A stretch of 64,000 nt of DNA from Acidulodesulfobacterium sp021802425 (GTDB lineage: Bacteria > SZUA-79 > Acidulodesulfobacterales > Acidulodesulfobacteraceae), in the NCBI GenBank assembly GCA_021802425.1, contig JAJZXJ010000005.1, positions 1 to 64,000 on the forward strand, written 5' to 3'. Every line of letters starts with the position of its first letter. Within the stretch, counting starts at the first letter, position 1. The notes below the pieces were generated by a model, which saw only the letters and a list, made by a program, of their open reading frames with translations, was not told where the DNA came from and ran no database searches. The translations under genes were made by a program, and so were the position numbers. Below are positions 15,530 to 25,147 of the stretch, one piece after another.

Positions 15530-16567
15530 ATGATAAGAAAATTTTTTAAGACTAAAAAATTCAGAGTTTTCTTATTGAGCCTTTTTACATTTTTGCTTAT
15601 TTTAATGGTAGGATTTTATGCCTCGGAAACATACAGCCTGTTTTCCTCATTATATTCAAAAAACAGCGCAATTTATTCGCTTAAACAGTCTAATATGGTT
15701 TTTTTCGGCGGTAATGACAGGCTTAAGCTTGCTTACCCTGATATCTTTAACAACTTGCATAACAGCGCGTTTTATTACTTTTTTACGATTTCTTTAATAT
15801 TATCGGCATCCCTGATTATCTTTATGTTTGCTTATTTTTACAGGCTTATAGACAAAGAAGAGGGAACCCTTTCAACTTTAAAATCCGTCGAAAAAAGCAT
15901 GCTGGAAATGCCGTCAACTATTTTACACGAAATTAAAGGCAATATTAATTCGTTATCTATAAACTCAAGGGTCTTGGGCGCGCGGGTTGCAGGGGTTAAG
16001 GATTTTGAAGGGGAAAAAGGGGAAATAACCCGAATTAGCAGCGCTATAGAAACAGAGACACATAAGTTAGTTCAAACAATGGAGAACATCCTCAAATTTA
16101 CAAAAGATTATCATCTTAATCTTGAGGAAATTAACCTTTTAGACCTGTTAAACTTCGTTGCGGAAACATTAAAGCCGAAAGCCGTAGATAAAGGAATTAA
16201 CCTGCGTGTCTCATTAGATAAAAACATCTCCGTTAAAATGGATAGGGATTTAATGGAGCAGGTTTTTATTAACTTAGCGTCAAATGCCATAGAATCTTAT
16301 GACGGCGAAAAAGGCGATGTTTTAATATATTCTTCTTTTTACCTTAATAAGATATTAATAATTATCGAAGATAACGGAAAAGGCATAAAACAGGAAATAA
16401 TTAAAAAAGTTTACGAGCCGTTTTTTACCACAAAGAAAAATGGGATAGGGCTGGGACTTGCGCTGGTAAAAAAGATTTTAGATGCCCACGGTTTTAAAAT
16501 GAATATAGAATCTAATTATAACAAAGGAACAAAGGTTTCCGTCATATTTAAAGATTTAGAGAATTAG
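15530..16567 (+). CDS. Membrane sensor histidine kinase
   Basis: 345 residues. Two membrane helices (about 12-30 and 83-104) bracket a short periplasmic loop of about 50 residues. There is no PAS or HAMP domain visible. Kinase boxes: phosphoacceptor His133 in ILHEIKGNINSLS, N box NLASNAIESY, G1 EDNGKGIK, F/G2 PFFTTKKNGIGLGLALVKKI. It is followed after 18 nt by a sigma54-type response regulator, its probable partner. The signal is unknown. The ATG has no convincing ribosome site. Confidence 0.9.
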   Translation: MIRKFFKTKKFRVFLLSLFTFLLILMVGFYASETYSLFSSLYSKNSAIYSLKQSNMVFFGGNDRLKLAYPDIFNNLHNSAFYYFFTISLILSASLIIFMFAYFYRLIDKEEGTLSTLKSVEKSMLEMPSTILHEIKGNINSLSINSRVLGARVAGVKDFEGEKGEITRISSAIETETHKLVQTMENILKFTKDYHLNLEEINLLDLLNFVAETLKPKAVDKGINLRVSLDKNISVKMDRDLMEQVFINLASNAIESYDGEKGDVLIYSSFYLNKILIIIEDNGKGIKQEIIKKVYEPFFTTKKNGIGLGLALVKKILDAHGFKMNIESNYNKGTKVSVIFKDLEN

Positions 16568-16585
16568 CATCCCTCCAAATAGAAA

Positions 16586-18007
16586 ATGGAAGAATTATCT
16601 CAAGCCACTGCAATATTAATAGTCGAAGACGATAAAGCCTCGCGTTTGGGGCTTTTTGAGTTTGTAAAACTTGAAGGCTATAGTGTTTTTGAGGCAGATA
16701 CCGTTAATGCCGCTTTAAATATTTTAAATTCAAATAATAATATAGGTATTATTATTACCGATCTTAAACTTCCCGACGGAACAGGGCTGGATTTGCTAAG
16801 AAGTATAAATGAAGGCATGGTTCAAAGAGCGGAGGTTGTCATTACCACAGGGTTTAGCTCGGTAAAAAGCGCCGTCGAAGCTATTAAGCTTGGAGCCTAT
16901 GACTATATAACGAAGCCCATAAATCTCGATGAACTTGGTTTAATAATCAAGCGGATAATATCCAATAAAAGGCTTATCGATGAAATAAATATTTTAAAGA
17001 CAAGACTCGATGAAAGGTTTAATTTTGGAAATTTAATAACTTCGTCAAAGAAGATGATTGACATCGTAAACACGGCTGTGGCAGTGGCAGATAAAAATTC
17101 TACCGTGCTGATAGAAGGGGAATCCGGCACGGGTAAAGAGATGCTCGCAAACATTATCGTCAATAACAGCCATAGAAAAAGTAAACCTTTTATAAAGGTG
17201 AACTGTGCCGCGCTTTCCGAATCTATTCTGGAAAGCGAGCTTTTCGGGCATGAAAAGGGTGCTTACACGGGAGCGGATTCGCTTTATAAAGGCAGATTCG
17301 AAATAGCGGACGGCGGAACTATCTTTCTTGACGAAATAGGCGAAATTCCGCTAAGGACGCAATCAAAAATATTACGAGTTCTTCAGGAAAAAGAGTTCGA
17401 AAGGGTTGGAGGGAATAAGACCATAAGGATAGATATAAGAATTATTGCCGCTTCTCAGGATATCGAAAAAAAGGTAGAAAAAGGGGAATTCAGGCAGGAT
17501 TTATATTATAGATTGAATGTGGTAAACCTGAAACTTATACCGCTCAGGGAAAGAAAAGAAGATATACCGCTTTTGATAAAAAAGTTTCTGGAGGATTTTT
17601 CTAAAGAAAACGGCAAAAATATAAAGGGATTAAATAAGAACGCGCTTGATATTTTATTAAAGTACGATTTTCCCGGCAACATTAGAGAGCTAAAAAATGC
17701 GATAGAATTTATGACGGCTATTTCGGACAGCGAAATTTTGGATGAACATATGCTTCCAAATTACTTAAAAGAAAGGCATCAGGAAAATAAGTTTGCCGGC
17801 GGCGCAGGTAATGTTTCTGATAACGCTTCCCCCTCCCCAGAAAGTTATATTAAAATACCTTTCAGTTTAACCCTCGAAGAGGCGGAAAACTTGATTATAC
17901 AAAAAACTCTGGAGAAAAATTCATATAATAAGTTAAAAACCGCAAAGGATTTAAATATCGGATTAAAGACAATTTATAGAAAACTTAGCGATGCATCTCA
18001 GGGATAA
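16586..18007 (+). CDS. Sigma54-dependent NtrC-family response regulator
   Basis: 473 residues. Receiver domain (about 8-125) with VEDDKASRLG, the phosphoacceptor Asp in IIITDLKLPDGTG and the Lys in ITKPINLDE. AAA+ domain (about 150-385) with Walker A GESGTGKE, the sigma54 loop GAYTGAD (Tyr instead of the commoner Phe, a tolerated variant), LDEIGEIP and FPGNIRELKNAIEF. C-terminal Fis-type helix-turn-helix at about 435-470 (LKTAKDLNIGLKTIYRKL). Paired with the kinase just upstream. No adjacent sigma54 promoter was recognised, so the regulon is unknown. Confidence 0.93.
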   Translation: MEELSQATAILIVEDDKASRLGLFEFVKLEGYSVFEADTVNAALNILNSNNNIGIIITDLKLPDGTGLDLLRSINEGMVQRAEVVITTGFSSVKSAVEAIKLGAYDYITKPINLDELGLIIKRIISNKRLIDEINILKTRLDERFNFGNLITSSKKMIDIVNTAVAVADKNSTVLIEGESGTGKEMLANIIVNNSHRKSKPFIKVNCAALSESILESELFGHEKGAYTGADSLYKGRFEIADGGTIFLDEIGEIPLRTQSKILRVLQEKEFERVGGNKTIRIDIRIIAASQDIEKKVEKGEFRQDLYYRLNVVNLKLIPLRERKEDIPLLIKKFLEDFSKENGKNIKGLNKNALDILLKYDFPGNIRELKNAIEFMTAISDSEILDEHMLPNYLKERHQENKFAGGAGNVSDNASPSPESYIKIPFSLTLEEAENLIIQKTLEKNSYNKLKTAKDLNIGLKTIYRKLSDASQG

Positions 18008-18013
18008 CCGATT

Positions 18014-19765
18014 TTATTTAGCATTAGAAATAATTTCGATTCTTTTAATATAATCCTCGACCTCTTTCGATTTCTTTATTTTATAAGACTCCTTAAAATA
18101 TTTTAGCGCCTTTTCATATTTTCTTAGCCTAAAATAATCCATTCCCATGTGTTTTAAGACCGTAGATGATTTGCCGAGTTTTTTCAGCGCAAGTTTAAAA
18201 AACTTCATAGCCTTATCGTATTCTTTATATCTATAATATACAAAGCCGAGGCTGTCTGAGATGTAAGGCGAATTTTTATCTATAGATAAGGCTTTTTCCA
18301 GCATAATTTTTGCTTTTCTTAAATCTTTATTTTTTACCGCGAGGTAATACCCGATAAAGTTAAGAGCCTCCGCATCGAGCGGGTCTATTTTTAAAATTCT
18401 TTGCATTACCGAGTTTGCTTTTGTTTCTTCTTTTAAAGAATAGTATGCCGAGCCAAGCTCATATAAAAGAGCAGTGTTGTCCGGAAAATATTTAAGCCCG
18501 TTTTGTATGACATTTTTTGATTTGTTAAAGTTTTTTATTTCGGCTAAAGCGATTGCCGAAAAGTAATAAACCTTCAAATTTTTCTTTAATTTTGGATTAT
18601 TTAGCAGGATGCTTATAATGCCTTTTACCTTTGCTTTATATTTATCATCTCTGCTCTTTCTGTATAAAATCAAATAAATTTCTATTTCCTCAAGTTTTGC
18701 GTCGAGATAATGTTTTCCAAATTTAAGCCTGTCTAAATAAATTAATCCTTTTGCATAATTTTTTTGAAGTATATAAGAAAGTCCAATAAAAAAAAGGGAG
18801 TTATTCCTGAAATTTAGCATATTTTTATTTTTCTTTGTAATATCGAGAAAGTTAAAAAAATGTTTTCTGGCGGTACCGTATTTTTTTATCGCGTAATTAA
18901 GTACGGCGGATTGATAAAGCGCCGTTTTGGAATACGGGTCTATTTTTAAGTACCTGTCGAATATCTTAATGGCATTTTCTTCTTTTCCTAAAAGTATATA
19001 AATGGCAGAAAGTTGAAAATATCCCTTTTTAAAATATGGGTCTATTTTTATGAGTTGCAGCAGATTTTTTTCGGCTTTTTGCGTTTTATTTTCGGCGATA
19101 TAGATTTTAGACAGTATATAATAAGCATCCATATTGCCCGGATAATTTAATTTTACTATATTCAGATATAGTATTGCCGTTTTTAATTCTTTTTTGTAGA
19201 TATAAAGGTTTGAAATAAATAAAAGGGCTTTTAAATTAAGCGGGTCTTTTTTAAGGATAAATTTAAGAACCCCTATAGATTTCTCGAAGCTATTATTTTC
19301 AGCCAGTATTTTTGCCTTAAGCATTAAATACCGCATATCGTTTTTTGTTAAATTTTTCCTTAATTTAATCTTTTTTAATTTTATGGCAAGGTTAATGCGG
19401 GACAAAGATTTCTCGTATTCTTTATTCTTAAAATAAACATCCGAAAGAATATAATTCCAGTAACCGTCGTTTATTTTTTGGGTTTCTTTTTTGAAATATT
19501 TTATTGCGTGAACATAATCGCCGCTATCATAATAAATAAAGCCTGTAATAAGATTATTAATATTTTTTGAATTTAAAGGCATAAAAGACGCCTGTTGCGT
19601 TGTTGCGCCAAAGGAGGAATTAAAAATGCCGGCCGTAAAAGATAAAACTACAAACATGCTCAAAACAAACAAAGGCAGATGGTTTATTTTTTTAAATCCT
19701 TTGCTTCCGAATCTTTCGATAAAAGAATGAAAAATTCCGTATTCCCCTTTTTTCCTTTTATGCAT
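18014..19765 (-). CDS. Membrane-anchored tetratricopeptide-repeat protein
   Basis: 583 residues. A basic N-terminus with one hydrophobic segment (about 30-50, ending SSFGA) suggests export or an anchor. The rest is about fourteen degenerate TPR units with repeated phrases such as LNFIGYYLA and SPYISDSLGFVYYRYKEYDKA near the C-terminus. TPR arrays bind other proteins; the partner is unknown. The start at 19765 has a GGAG site 10 nt upstream but lies 82 nt inside the 3' end of tlyA. An internal start near residue 37 is possible but would weaken the export signal. Confidence 0.85.
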   Translation of the reverse strand: MHKRKKGEYGIFHSFIERFGSKGFKKINHLPLFVLSMFVVLSFTAGIFNSSFGATTQQASFMPLNSKNINNLITGFIYYDSGDYVHAIKYFKKETQKINDGYWNYILSDVYFKNKEYEKSLSRINLAIKLKKIKLRKNLTKNDMRYLMLKAKILAENNSFEKSIGVLKFILKKDPLNLKALLFISNLYIYKKELKTAILYLNIVKLNYPGNMDAYYILSKIYIAENKTQKAEKNLLQLIKIDPYFKKGYFQLSAIYILLGKEENAIKIFDRYLKIDPYSKTALYQSAVLNYAIKKYGTARKHFFNFLDITKKNKNMLNFRNNSLFFIGLSYILQKNYAKGLIYLDRLKFGKHYLDAKLEEIEIYLILYRKSRDDKYKAKVKGIISILLNNPKLKKNLKVYYFSAIALAEIKNFNKSKNVIQNGLKYFPDNTALLYELGSAYYSLKEETKANSVMQRILKIDPLDAEALNFIGYYLAVKNKDLRKAKIMLEKALSIDKNSPYISDSLGFVYYRYKEYDKAMKFFKLALKKLGKSSTVLKHMGMDYFRLRKYEKALKYFKESYKIKKSKEVEDYIKRIEIISNAK

Positions 19766-20445
19766 GATTTTTTTACTCCAATGGTCGTGAGGTTTAATTT
19801 TTTTGAAAATTCTATTATAGCGTCTATAATTGATTTGTGTATGTTTTCATCCTTTACGATACCTTTTTTAAGGATATTTTTATTTTCCGCTTCAAACTGA
19901 GGTTTTATCAATGAAAGTATCAAGCCCCCGTCTTTTAAAAATTTCGGGATATGAGGAAAAACCTTTTTTAGCGATATAAACGATACATCGCATACTGCTA
20001 AGTCAAGTTTTTCGCCTATTTCTTCAAATGGGAGATATTTTATGTTTATATTTTCAAGGTTTTTAATTTTGCCGTTATTTCTAATGGAATAGTGGAGCTG
20101 TCCATATCCCACATCGATACAATATATAAAATCCGCACCTTCTTTTAAAAGACAATCCGTGAATCCCCCGGTCGAAGCGCCTATATCTATAACCCTTTTA
20201 CCTTTTACTTCCAAGTTAAAATCGGTTAGCGCGCCTTTTAATTTTAGCCCGCCTCTCGAGACATAGGGGTTTGTTTCTTTAATACTTATACTGCTTTCGT
20301 GGGCGACCAATGTCCCCGGTTTTGTGCAGATATTCCCGTTTACCGATACCTTGCCCTCCATTATTAATGACGATGCCCGGGTTCTGGTCAAAGAATGCGC
20401 AGGCGAGGTATCAGAAAGAAGAATGTCTAATCTTAATTTTTTCAT
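19684..20445 (-). CDS. tlyA: TlyA-family rRNA (cytidine-2'-O)-methyltransferase
   Basis: 253 residues. An N-terminal S4 RNA-binding domain (about 3-60: RLDILLSDTSPAHSLTRTRA) is followed by an FtsJ-like SAM domain with the binding loop VIDIGASTGGFTDCLLKEGA (about 84-103), then LAVCDVSFISLKKV and LIKPQFE. Members methylate 16S and 23S rRNA ribose. The family's hemolysin label is historical. It follows dxs in an operon order seen in many bacteria, overlapping dxs by 35 nt and the TPR gene by 82 nt, so translation of the three is probably coupled. Confidence 0.92.
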   Translation of the reverse strand: MKKLRLDILLSDTSPAHSLTRTRASSLIMEGKVSVNGNICTKPGTLVAHESSISIKETNPYVSRGGLKLKGALTDFNLEVKGKRVIDIGASTGGFTDCLLKEGADFIYCIDVGYGQLHYSIRNNGKIKNLENINIKYLPFEEIGEKLDLAVCDVSFISLKKVFPHIPKFLKDGGLILSLIKPQFEAENKNILKKGIVKDENIHKSIIDAIIEFSKKLNLTTIGVKKSCIKGKKGNTEFFILLSKDSEAKDLKK

Positions 20446-22354
20446 TAGTTATATTAAAAAAAAGATTTATGGAATTGCTGAGCCCTTCATAGGAAAACCC
20501 GGCATTGGCAAGAAGTTCTTTTCTTGGACCGTGTTCGATATAGCTATTCTTAAGCGATAATATTTTGTACTCCATATTTAACATGGCAGTATTCTGGCTC
20601 AGGATGGTTAGAAGCTTAGATCCAAACCCCGAATATTCGACATTTTCTTCCACCGTCATAATCTTCTTAGCCTTTTTTATTTTATTTATCAGTTTATTAG
20701 AGATCGGGGATATAAACCTTGCATTAATTAGCCCTATCTTACGGCTCTCGTCCGTTATATTTTCGTTTATTTTGCATAGTATATTTTTTATAATTTCGGT
20801 ATGGGGGGCGCCAAGGCTGATTATGATGTTTTCGCCGTAATTTTGCAGAACCTCGAATTCTCCCTCATTTATTATCGCAACATTGCCTATATCCGGCGCT
20901 TCAAAATATGGGATTTCGATTTTAGGGTATCTTATCGCGACAGGTTTATTGTACGAAAGGGCGCTTTTAACCATTTGCATAAGTTCATATTCATCTTTTG
21001 GAGACATAAAGATAAGATTTGGGATATAATTTAAAAAAGAAATATCAAATAATCCCTGGTGCGTTGCCCCATCTTCTCCTGCAATGCCCGCCCTGTCGAT
21101 GCAGAATACCACGGGAAGATTTTGAAGGCATATATCGTGTATTATCTGGTCTAAAGAGCGCTGAAGGAAGGTTGAATATATAAATATAAAAGGTTTCGAT
21201 CCGGATGCGGCGGAACCTGCGGCAAAGGTCGCCGCATGCTCTTCGGCTATTCCGACATCGAAAAATCTTTCGGGGAAAATCTTGGAAAACTTTGAAAGGC
21301 CGGTACCATCCGGCATTGCCGCTGTAATAGCTATTATTTTATCATCATTTTTTGCAAGGTTTATTAAAAAGTTTGATGCAGTCTCACCATAGGTGATATT
21401 ACCAGTCTTTTTAAGGGTCAGTCCCGTATTTTTGTCAAAAGCCGAGATTCCGTGAAACAGGGACGGGTTTTTTTCCGACGGTTCGTAACCCTTTCCTTTT
21501 TGCGTTATAATATGCAGGAGGATCGGTTTTTTTATTTTTTTTATATTTTCGAATGTGTCTAAAAGATTGGATATGCTATGCCCGTCTATCGGCCCTATAT
21601 AGGTGAAGCCAAGTTCTTCGAATATAATTCCGGGAACTATCAAATTTTTAAAAGACTCTTCTAATTTTGAAGCAAGTCTTGCAACCTGATTTCCGAATAA
21701 CGGAATGGATTTTAATAATTTTTCGATGTCATTTCTGAAGCTTTGATAAAAATCTCCACCCATTATTTTATTAAGATAGTTTGAAATTGCCCCGACATTT
21801 TTTGAAATAGACATTTCATTATCGTTTAAAATTACCACGATATCTTTTTTTAACGCTCCTGCATGATTTAAACCTTCAAGAGCAATGCCGTTAGATATCG
21901 AGGCGTCGCCTATTACCGCTATGACCCTGCCCGCATCGCCTTTTTTTGACAAATCTTGCGCCACGCTTATGCCAAGGGCGGCGGATATGGAAGTTCCAGC
22001 GTGACCTGTTCCAAAAAAGTCGTATTTGCTTTCGTTTATGGACGGAAATCCTGAGATGCCGCCCAATTTTCTGATAGTTGCAAAATTATCTTTTCTGCCG
22101 GTAAGGATTTTATACGAATATGACTGATGCCCTACATCCCATATTATTTTATCGGAATTTTCTATATCGAATGATTTTAAAAGGGCAAGAGTAAGTTCCA
22201 CGACCCCCAGGCTTGACGCAAGGTGTCCGCCGTTTTTCGAGCAAGTGGATATTATTTCTTCCCTGAGTTCTTTAGCAAGAATTTTAAGGTCTTCGATGTA
22301 TAAAGTCTTTACATCGCCGGGGTTTTTTATTTTATCTAAAAGCATAGCGGTCAT
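20411..22354 (-). CDS. dxs: 1-deoxy-D-xylulose-5-phosphate synthase
   Basis: 647 residues, the thiamine-diphosphate enzyme that condenses pyruvate and glyceraldehyde-3-phosphate in the first step of the MEP isoprenoid pathway. Visible: the cofactor motif GDASISNGIALEGLNHAG (about 150-167), DVGHQSYSYKILTG, FVDIGIAEEHAATFAAG-like segment FDVGIAEEHAATFAAG with the key Glu, and FCIDRAGIAGEDGATHQG. Full family length. ispA lies just upstream and tlyA just downstream, the standard isoprenoid arrangement. No other MEP gene is in the window. Confidence 0.97.
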   Translation of the reverse strand: MTAMLLDKIKNPGDVKTLYIEDLKILAKELREEIISTCSKNGGHLASSLGVVELTLALLKSFDIENSDKIIWDVGHQSYSYKILTGRKDNFATIRKLGGISGFPSINESKYDFFGTGHAGTSISAALGISVAQDLSKKGDAGRVIAVIGDASISNGIALEGLNHAGALKKDIVVILNDNEMSISKNVGAISNYLNKIMGGDFYQSFRNDIEKLLKSIPLFGNQVARLASKLEESFKNLIVPGIIFEELGFTYIGPIDGHSISNLLDTFENIKKIKKPILLHIITQKGKGYEPSEKNPSLFHGISAFDKNTGLTLKKTGNITYGETASNFLINLAKNDDKIIAITAAMPDGTGLSKFSKIFPERFFDVGIAEEHAATFAAGSAASGSKPFIFIYSTFLQRSLDQIIHDICLQNLPVVFCIDRAGIAGEDGATHQGLFDISFLNYIPNLIFMSPKDEYELMQMVKSALSYNKPVAIRYPKIEIPYFEAPDIGNVAIINEGEFEVLQNYGENIIISLGAPHTEIIKNILCKINENITDESRKIGLINARFISPISNKLINKIKKAKKIMTVEENVEYSGFGSKLLTILSQNTAMLNMEYKILSLKNSYIEHGPRKELLANAGFSYEGLSNSINLFFNITNEKIKIRHSSF

Positions 22355-22400
22355 TTTATTCTATATTCAATTGCCATTCCTTGGCAAGCACAGAATCTAA

Positions 22401-23315
22401 TCAATTTATTCTATTTGTGAGATGATATGTAAATTCTATTAAAGCATCAGATTTAGCGCCCGTTTTATTGAGGTAAAACAGCGCTTTTTCATTGTATTCG
22501 TTAATTAATTCATAGGTTTTTTCGAGCCCTATATTTTCGACGACGGTGAATTTCTTATTTGTTTTATCTATACCTGTCGTTTTTCCAAGAATTTCCTTAT
22601 TTCCGGTAATACCGAGGACATCGTCGATAGTTTGAAAGGCAAGACCTAAACACGAGCCGAATTTTTTAAAATTATCGACAATCAAGTTATCGCCTCCCGC
22701 CAAAATTGCGCCCATTGCGCACGCCGCCCCGATCAGGCTTGCCGTTTTATTTTTATTTATGTATTCAATGTTTTCAAAACCTAAAGATGCTCCAAATGAA
22801 TTGACATCGAGAAATTGTCCTCCCGCGAGACCGCCGGCGCCTGAGGCATAAGAAAGTTCCCGTATTATTTCGATAATTTTTTTCGGATCAAATCCTTCGG
22901 TGTATTCATTGTCCGAAAGGATAACGAATGCTTCGGTAAGAAGGGCATCCCCCGCAAGTATTGCCGAGGCTTCCCCGAATACTATATGGTTTGTGGGTTT
23001 TCCTCTCCTTAAACTGTCGTTGTCCATCGAGGGAAGATCGTCGTGTATCAAGGAATAGGAGTGTATTAATTCGAGAGACGAGGCAAAAGGGATAAGCTTT
23101 TTTTTGTCCGAAAAACCAAGGCTTTCCGCGGTAATTAAAAGAATTATAGGTCTAATTCTTTTTCCGGGCGTAGCTAAAGTGTACAGCATTGCGTCGTTAA
23201 GCGAAAATTTATTGTGGGGGAATTTTTTATTATATGCTTTTTTACTGAAGTGAGTTTTTAGGAAGTCGTTAATTAAATTTTTATTTTCCTCGATATATTT
23301 TTCTATGTCAGTCAT
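22401..23315 (-). CDS. ispA: Polyprenyl (farnesyl/geranyl) diphosphate synthase
   Basis: 304 residues. It extends allylic diphosphates with isopentenyl diphosphate. The first Asp-rich motif is intact in HDDLPSMDNDSLRRGKPTNH (DDxxxxD, bacterial IspA type). The second motif reads QTIDDVLGITG, so the last Asp of the usual DDxxD is Gly. The first two Asp that hold magnesium remain, so activity is still likely. Sits between xseB and dxs in the classical operon. Product chain length is probably C15, judged from neighbours and not tested. Confidence 0.93.
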   Translation of the reverse strand: MTDIEKYIEENKNLINDFLKTHFSKKAYNKKFPHNKFSLNDAMLYTLATPGKRIRPIILLITAESLGFSDKKKLIPFASSLELIHSYSLIHDDLPSMDNDSLRRGKPTNHIVFGEASAILAGDALLTEAFVILSDNEYTEGFDPKKIIEIIRELSYASGAGGLAGGQFLDVNSFGASLGFENIEYINKNKTASLIGAACAMGAILAGGDNLIVDNFKKFGSCLGLAFQTIDDVLGITGNKEILGKTTGIDKTNKKFTVVENIGLEKTYELINEYNEKALFYLNKTGAKSDALIEFTYHLTNRIN

Positions 23316-23350
23316 ATTTTTTTTCGATGAATCGTATATAATTATCTTAT

Positions 23351-23653
23351 TTAGTCGATTTCAAGGGGTTTTGTCGATAAGGATGAGATGAGCGGAGCGC
23401 GAGCCGCGGTTCGCCGGTCTAAAGGCTGTTCGCCCGTATTGTTATCTTTTGCAGTTAGTTCTTCAACTTTCTTTTCCGCCGACTCAAGTTTTTTCATTAA
23501 GTAATTAGAGAATTTGATGCCTTCTTCATAGACTTTAATCGCCTCTTCGAGACCGAGATCGCCGCTTTCCAGACTTGAAACATTGCTCTCCAATTTTTTA
23601 AGGGCTTCTTCAAAAGTCAAATTATTTAAACTATTTATATCTTTTTCTGCCAT
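23351..23653 (-). CDS. xseB: Exodeoxyribonuclease VII small subunit
   Basis: 100 residues from the preferred ATG at 23653. A longer frame from 23689 would add 12 hydrophobic residues absent from the family. The helical hairpin core LTFEEALKKLESNVSSLESGDLGLEEAIKVYEEGI (quoted in two parts: LTFEEALKKLESNVSSLE and SGDLGLEEAIKVYEEGI) is the XseB signature. It assembles with XseA to degrade single-stranded DNA. The C-terminal 30 residues are an Arg/Ala-rich extension. The large subunit gene is far away at 52.2 kb. Confidence 0.92.
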   Translation of the reverse strand: MAEKDINSLNNLTFEEALKKLESNVSSLESGDLGLEEAIKVYEEGIKFSNYLMKKLESAEKKVEELTAKDNNTGEQPLDRRTAARAPLISSLSTKPLEID

Positions 23654-23807
23654 GGTAATAATTATAAAATAAAAGCCAAAAATTATCAATATAACTTTTA
23701 ATAAAAAAGATATTGAAAAAAATAAATCTATTTTGTATTATTAAATTATTATTAATTTTTTAAATAAGTAAAGTAAGTAAACGGTTAAATAAATTTAGGA
23801 GGCGAAA

Positions 23808-24143
23808 ATGTTAACGCTTGGCTCTCTCATAACCCTTAAAAATCTTTTTTATGTATTAGTTTTGTTTGGCGCGGTAATAATGTTCTCGAATATGCTTATA
23901 GCGGCCTCTTTAAAAAACAAAGTACCGGGTGGATTTGTGGGTAAATGGCTTGTAATAATGTGGTTCTTTATGTTTTTTTTCTTTTTGGCGGAAGCGGGCG
24001 CGTTCTTTTTTATTACCTCCCTTAATAACATAAATTTATCTTATTTTCTTATCGGTTTAGTTTTATTTTTCGGCTCCGTTTTTGTGGCAGTGGTTAATAG
24101 ATTTGTTTACCATTTAATTAAAGAATTAGCGCTGGATAAATAA
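23808..24143 (+). CDS. Small three-helix membrane protein, unknown function
   Basis: 111 residues with about three or four hydrophobic helices (about 10-32, 44-70, 77-100). The ATG is preceded by AGGAGGCGAAA, a strong ribosome site. I do not recognise the family. There is no motif beyond the helices. It is divergent from xseB and lies 55 nt before the DUF4388 gene, so it may share that transcript. Confidence 0.65.
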   Translation: MLTLGSLITLKNLFYVLVLFGAVIMFSNMLIAASLKNKVPGGFVGKWLVIMWFFMFFFFLAEAGAFFFITSLNNINLSYFLIGLVLFFGSVFVAVVNRFVYHLIKELALDK

Positions 24144-24198
24144 AGGCGGCATTAACTATTATAACTTTAGAGAACATTTAAGGTAAGGACGGGTTATT

Positions 24199-25146
24199 AT
24201 GGATGTAAAGGGAAATATAACAAATCTTGAACTCTTTGATGTTTTAAGGTTTTTAGAGATTTCCAAAAAAACAGGGGTTTTAAACCTTCGCTTTGAAAAT
24301 TTTGCTTCCAAGCTTTTTGTAAAAGACGGCATGTTATATTTTCTTTCAATTTCCGACAACTTGATTCTGGAAAAATTGGTCATGAAACTACTTAATCTCG
24401 ATAAACAGGATTATTTGCAAATGCTTGAAAAATACAGAACATATTACAAGACAACCGCGGGTTTCGATATATATTTTTTTAAATCCGATGCGATACCCGA
24501 AGGCAAAGAGCATGAATTCACCTCTAACTACATATCAGAAACCTTGAATTATATACTGTTTTTAACCAATGGAGAATTTGCTTTTGACGAAAAGCCTTTG
24601 CCCGATGTTATAAATTTTGCTTCCCCGATGAATTTTTTGCCTGTCCTTACCGCCTGCAAAAAAAGGAGGGACGAACTTGCAGTGATGACAAAGGTTATTC
24701 CGTCTAAAAATTATATTCCTGTCGTTGTGCCGAATAGAAGCGGTAATTTAAGGCCGCTTTCACTAACCCCTGCCCTCTGGAACATACTTTCCCTTGTCGA
24801 TGGGAAAAGAAGCATTATTCAGATTATTGCATTATCTGTCGAAAATGATTTTTTTGTTTTAAAAACCCTTTATAACCTGTTGCAAAGCGGTTACATCGAG
24901 CTTGAGCCTCCTCAAAATGAAGGAGTTAAAAACACCGATGTTATTAGCTCCATAAAAAAAATATTAAAGGAACAATTGGGCAATAAGGCCGATAAAATAC
25001 CCATAAATTTTAATAATATAAAGCTGGATAAGGAATCTTTGGCGAAGGCCGTGCAGGAAATAGAAAGGTATGTCTATATGTTTATAGACGATAAAAAGGC
25101 CGCAAAGATCGATTATCTTTTGAAGCAGTTGTTAATGGGTATTTGA
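24199..25146 (+). CDS. DUF4388 (PATAN-type) domain protein
   Basis: 315 residues, soluble. The N-terminal stretch with NLELFDVLRFLEISKKTGVL, then FVKDGMLYFLSIS, matches DUF4388/PATAN domains, found in regulators of gliding and type IV pilus motility and often near two-component genes. The middle includes a YISETLNYILFLTNGEFAF repeat-like half. A winged-helix-like segment lies at about 195-240 (LWNILSLVDGKRSIIQIIAL). The C-terminal 70 residues are charged. It ends 1 nt before aroE and lies upstream of pilBTC, so a role in pilus control is plausible but inferred. Confidence 0.8.
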   Translation: MDVKGNITNLELFDVLRFLEISKKTGVLNLRFENFASKLFVKDGMLYFLSISDNLILEKLVMKLLNLDKQDYLQMLEKYRTYYKTTAGFDIYFFKSDAIPEGKEHEFTSNYISETLNYILFLTNGEFAFDEKPLPDVINFASPMNFLPVLTACKKRRDELAVMTKVIPSKNYIPVVVPNRSGNLRPLSLTPALWNILSLVDGKRSIIQIIALSVENDFFVLKTLYNLLQSGYIELEPPQNEGVKNTDVISSIKKILKEQLGNKADKIPINFNNIKLDKESLAKAVQEIERYVYMFIDDKKAAKIDYLLKQLLMGI

Positions 25147-25147
25147 T

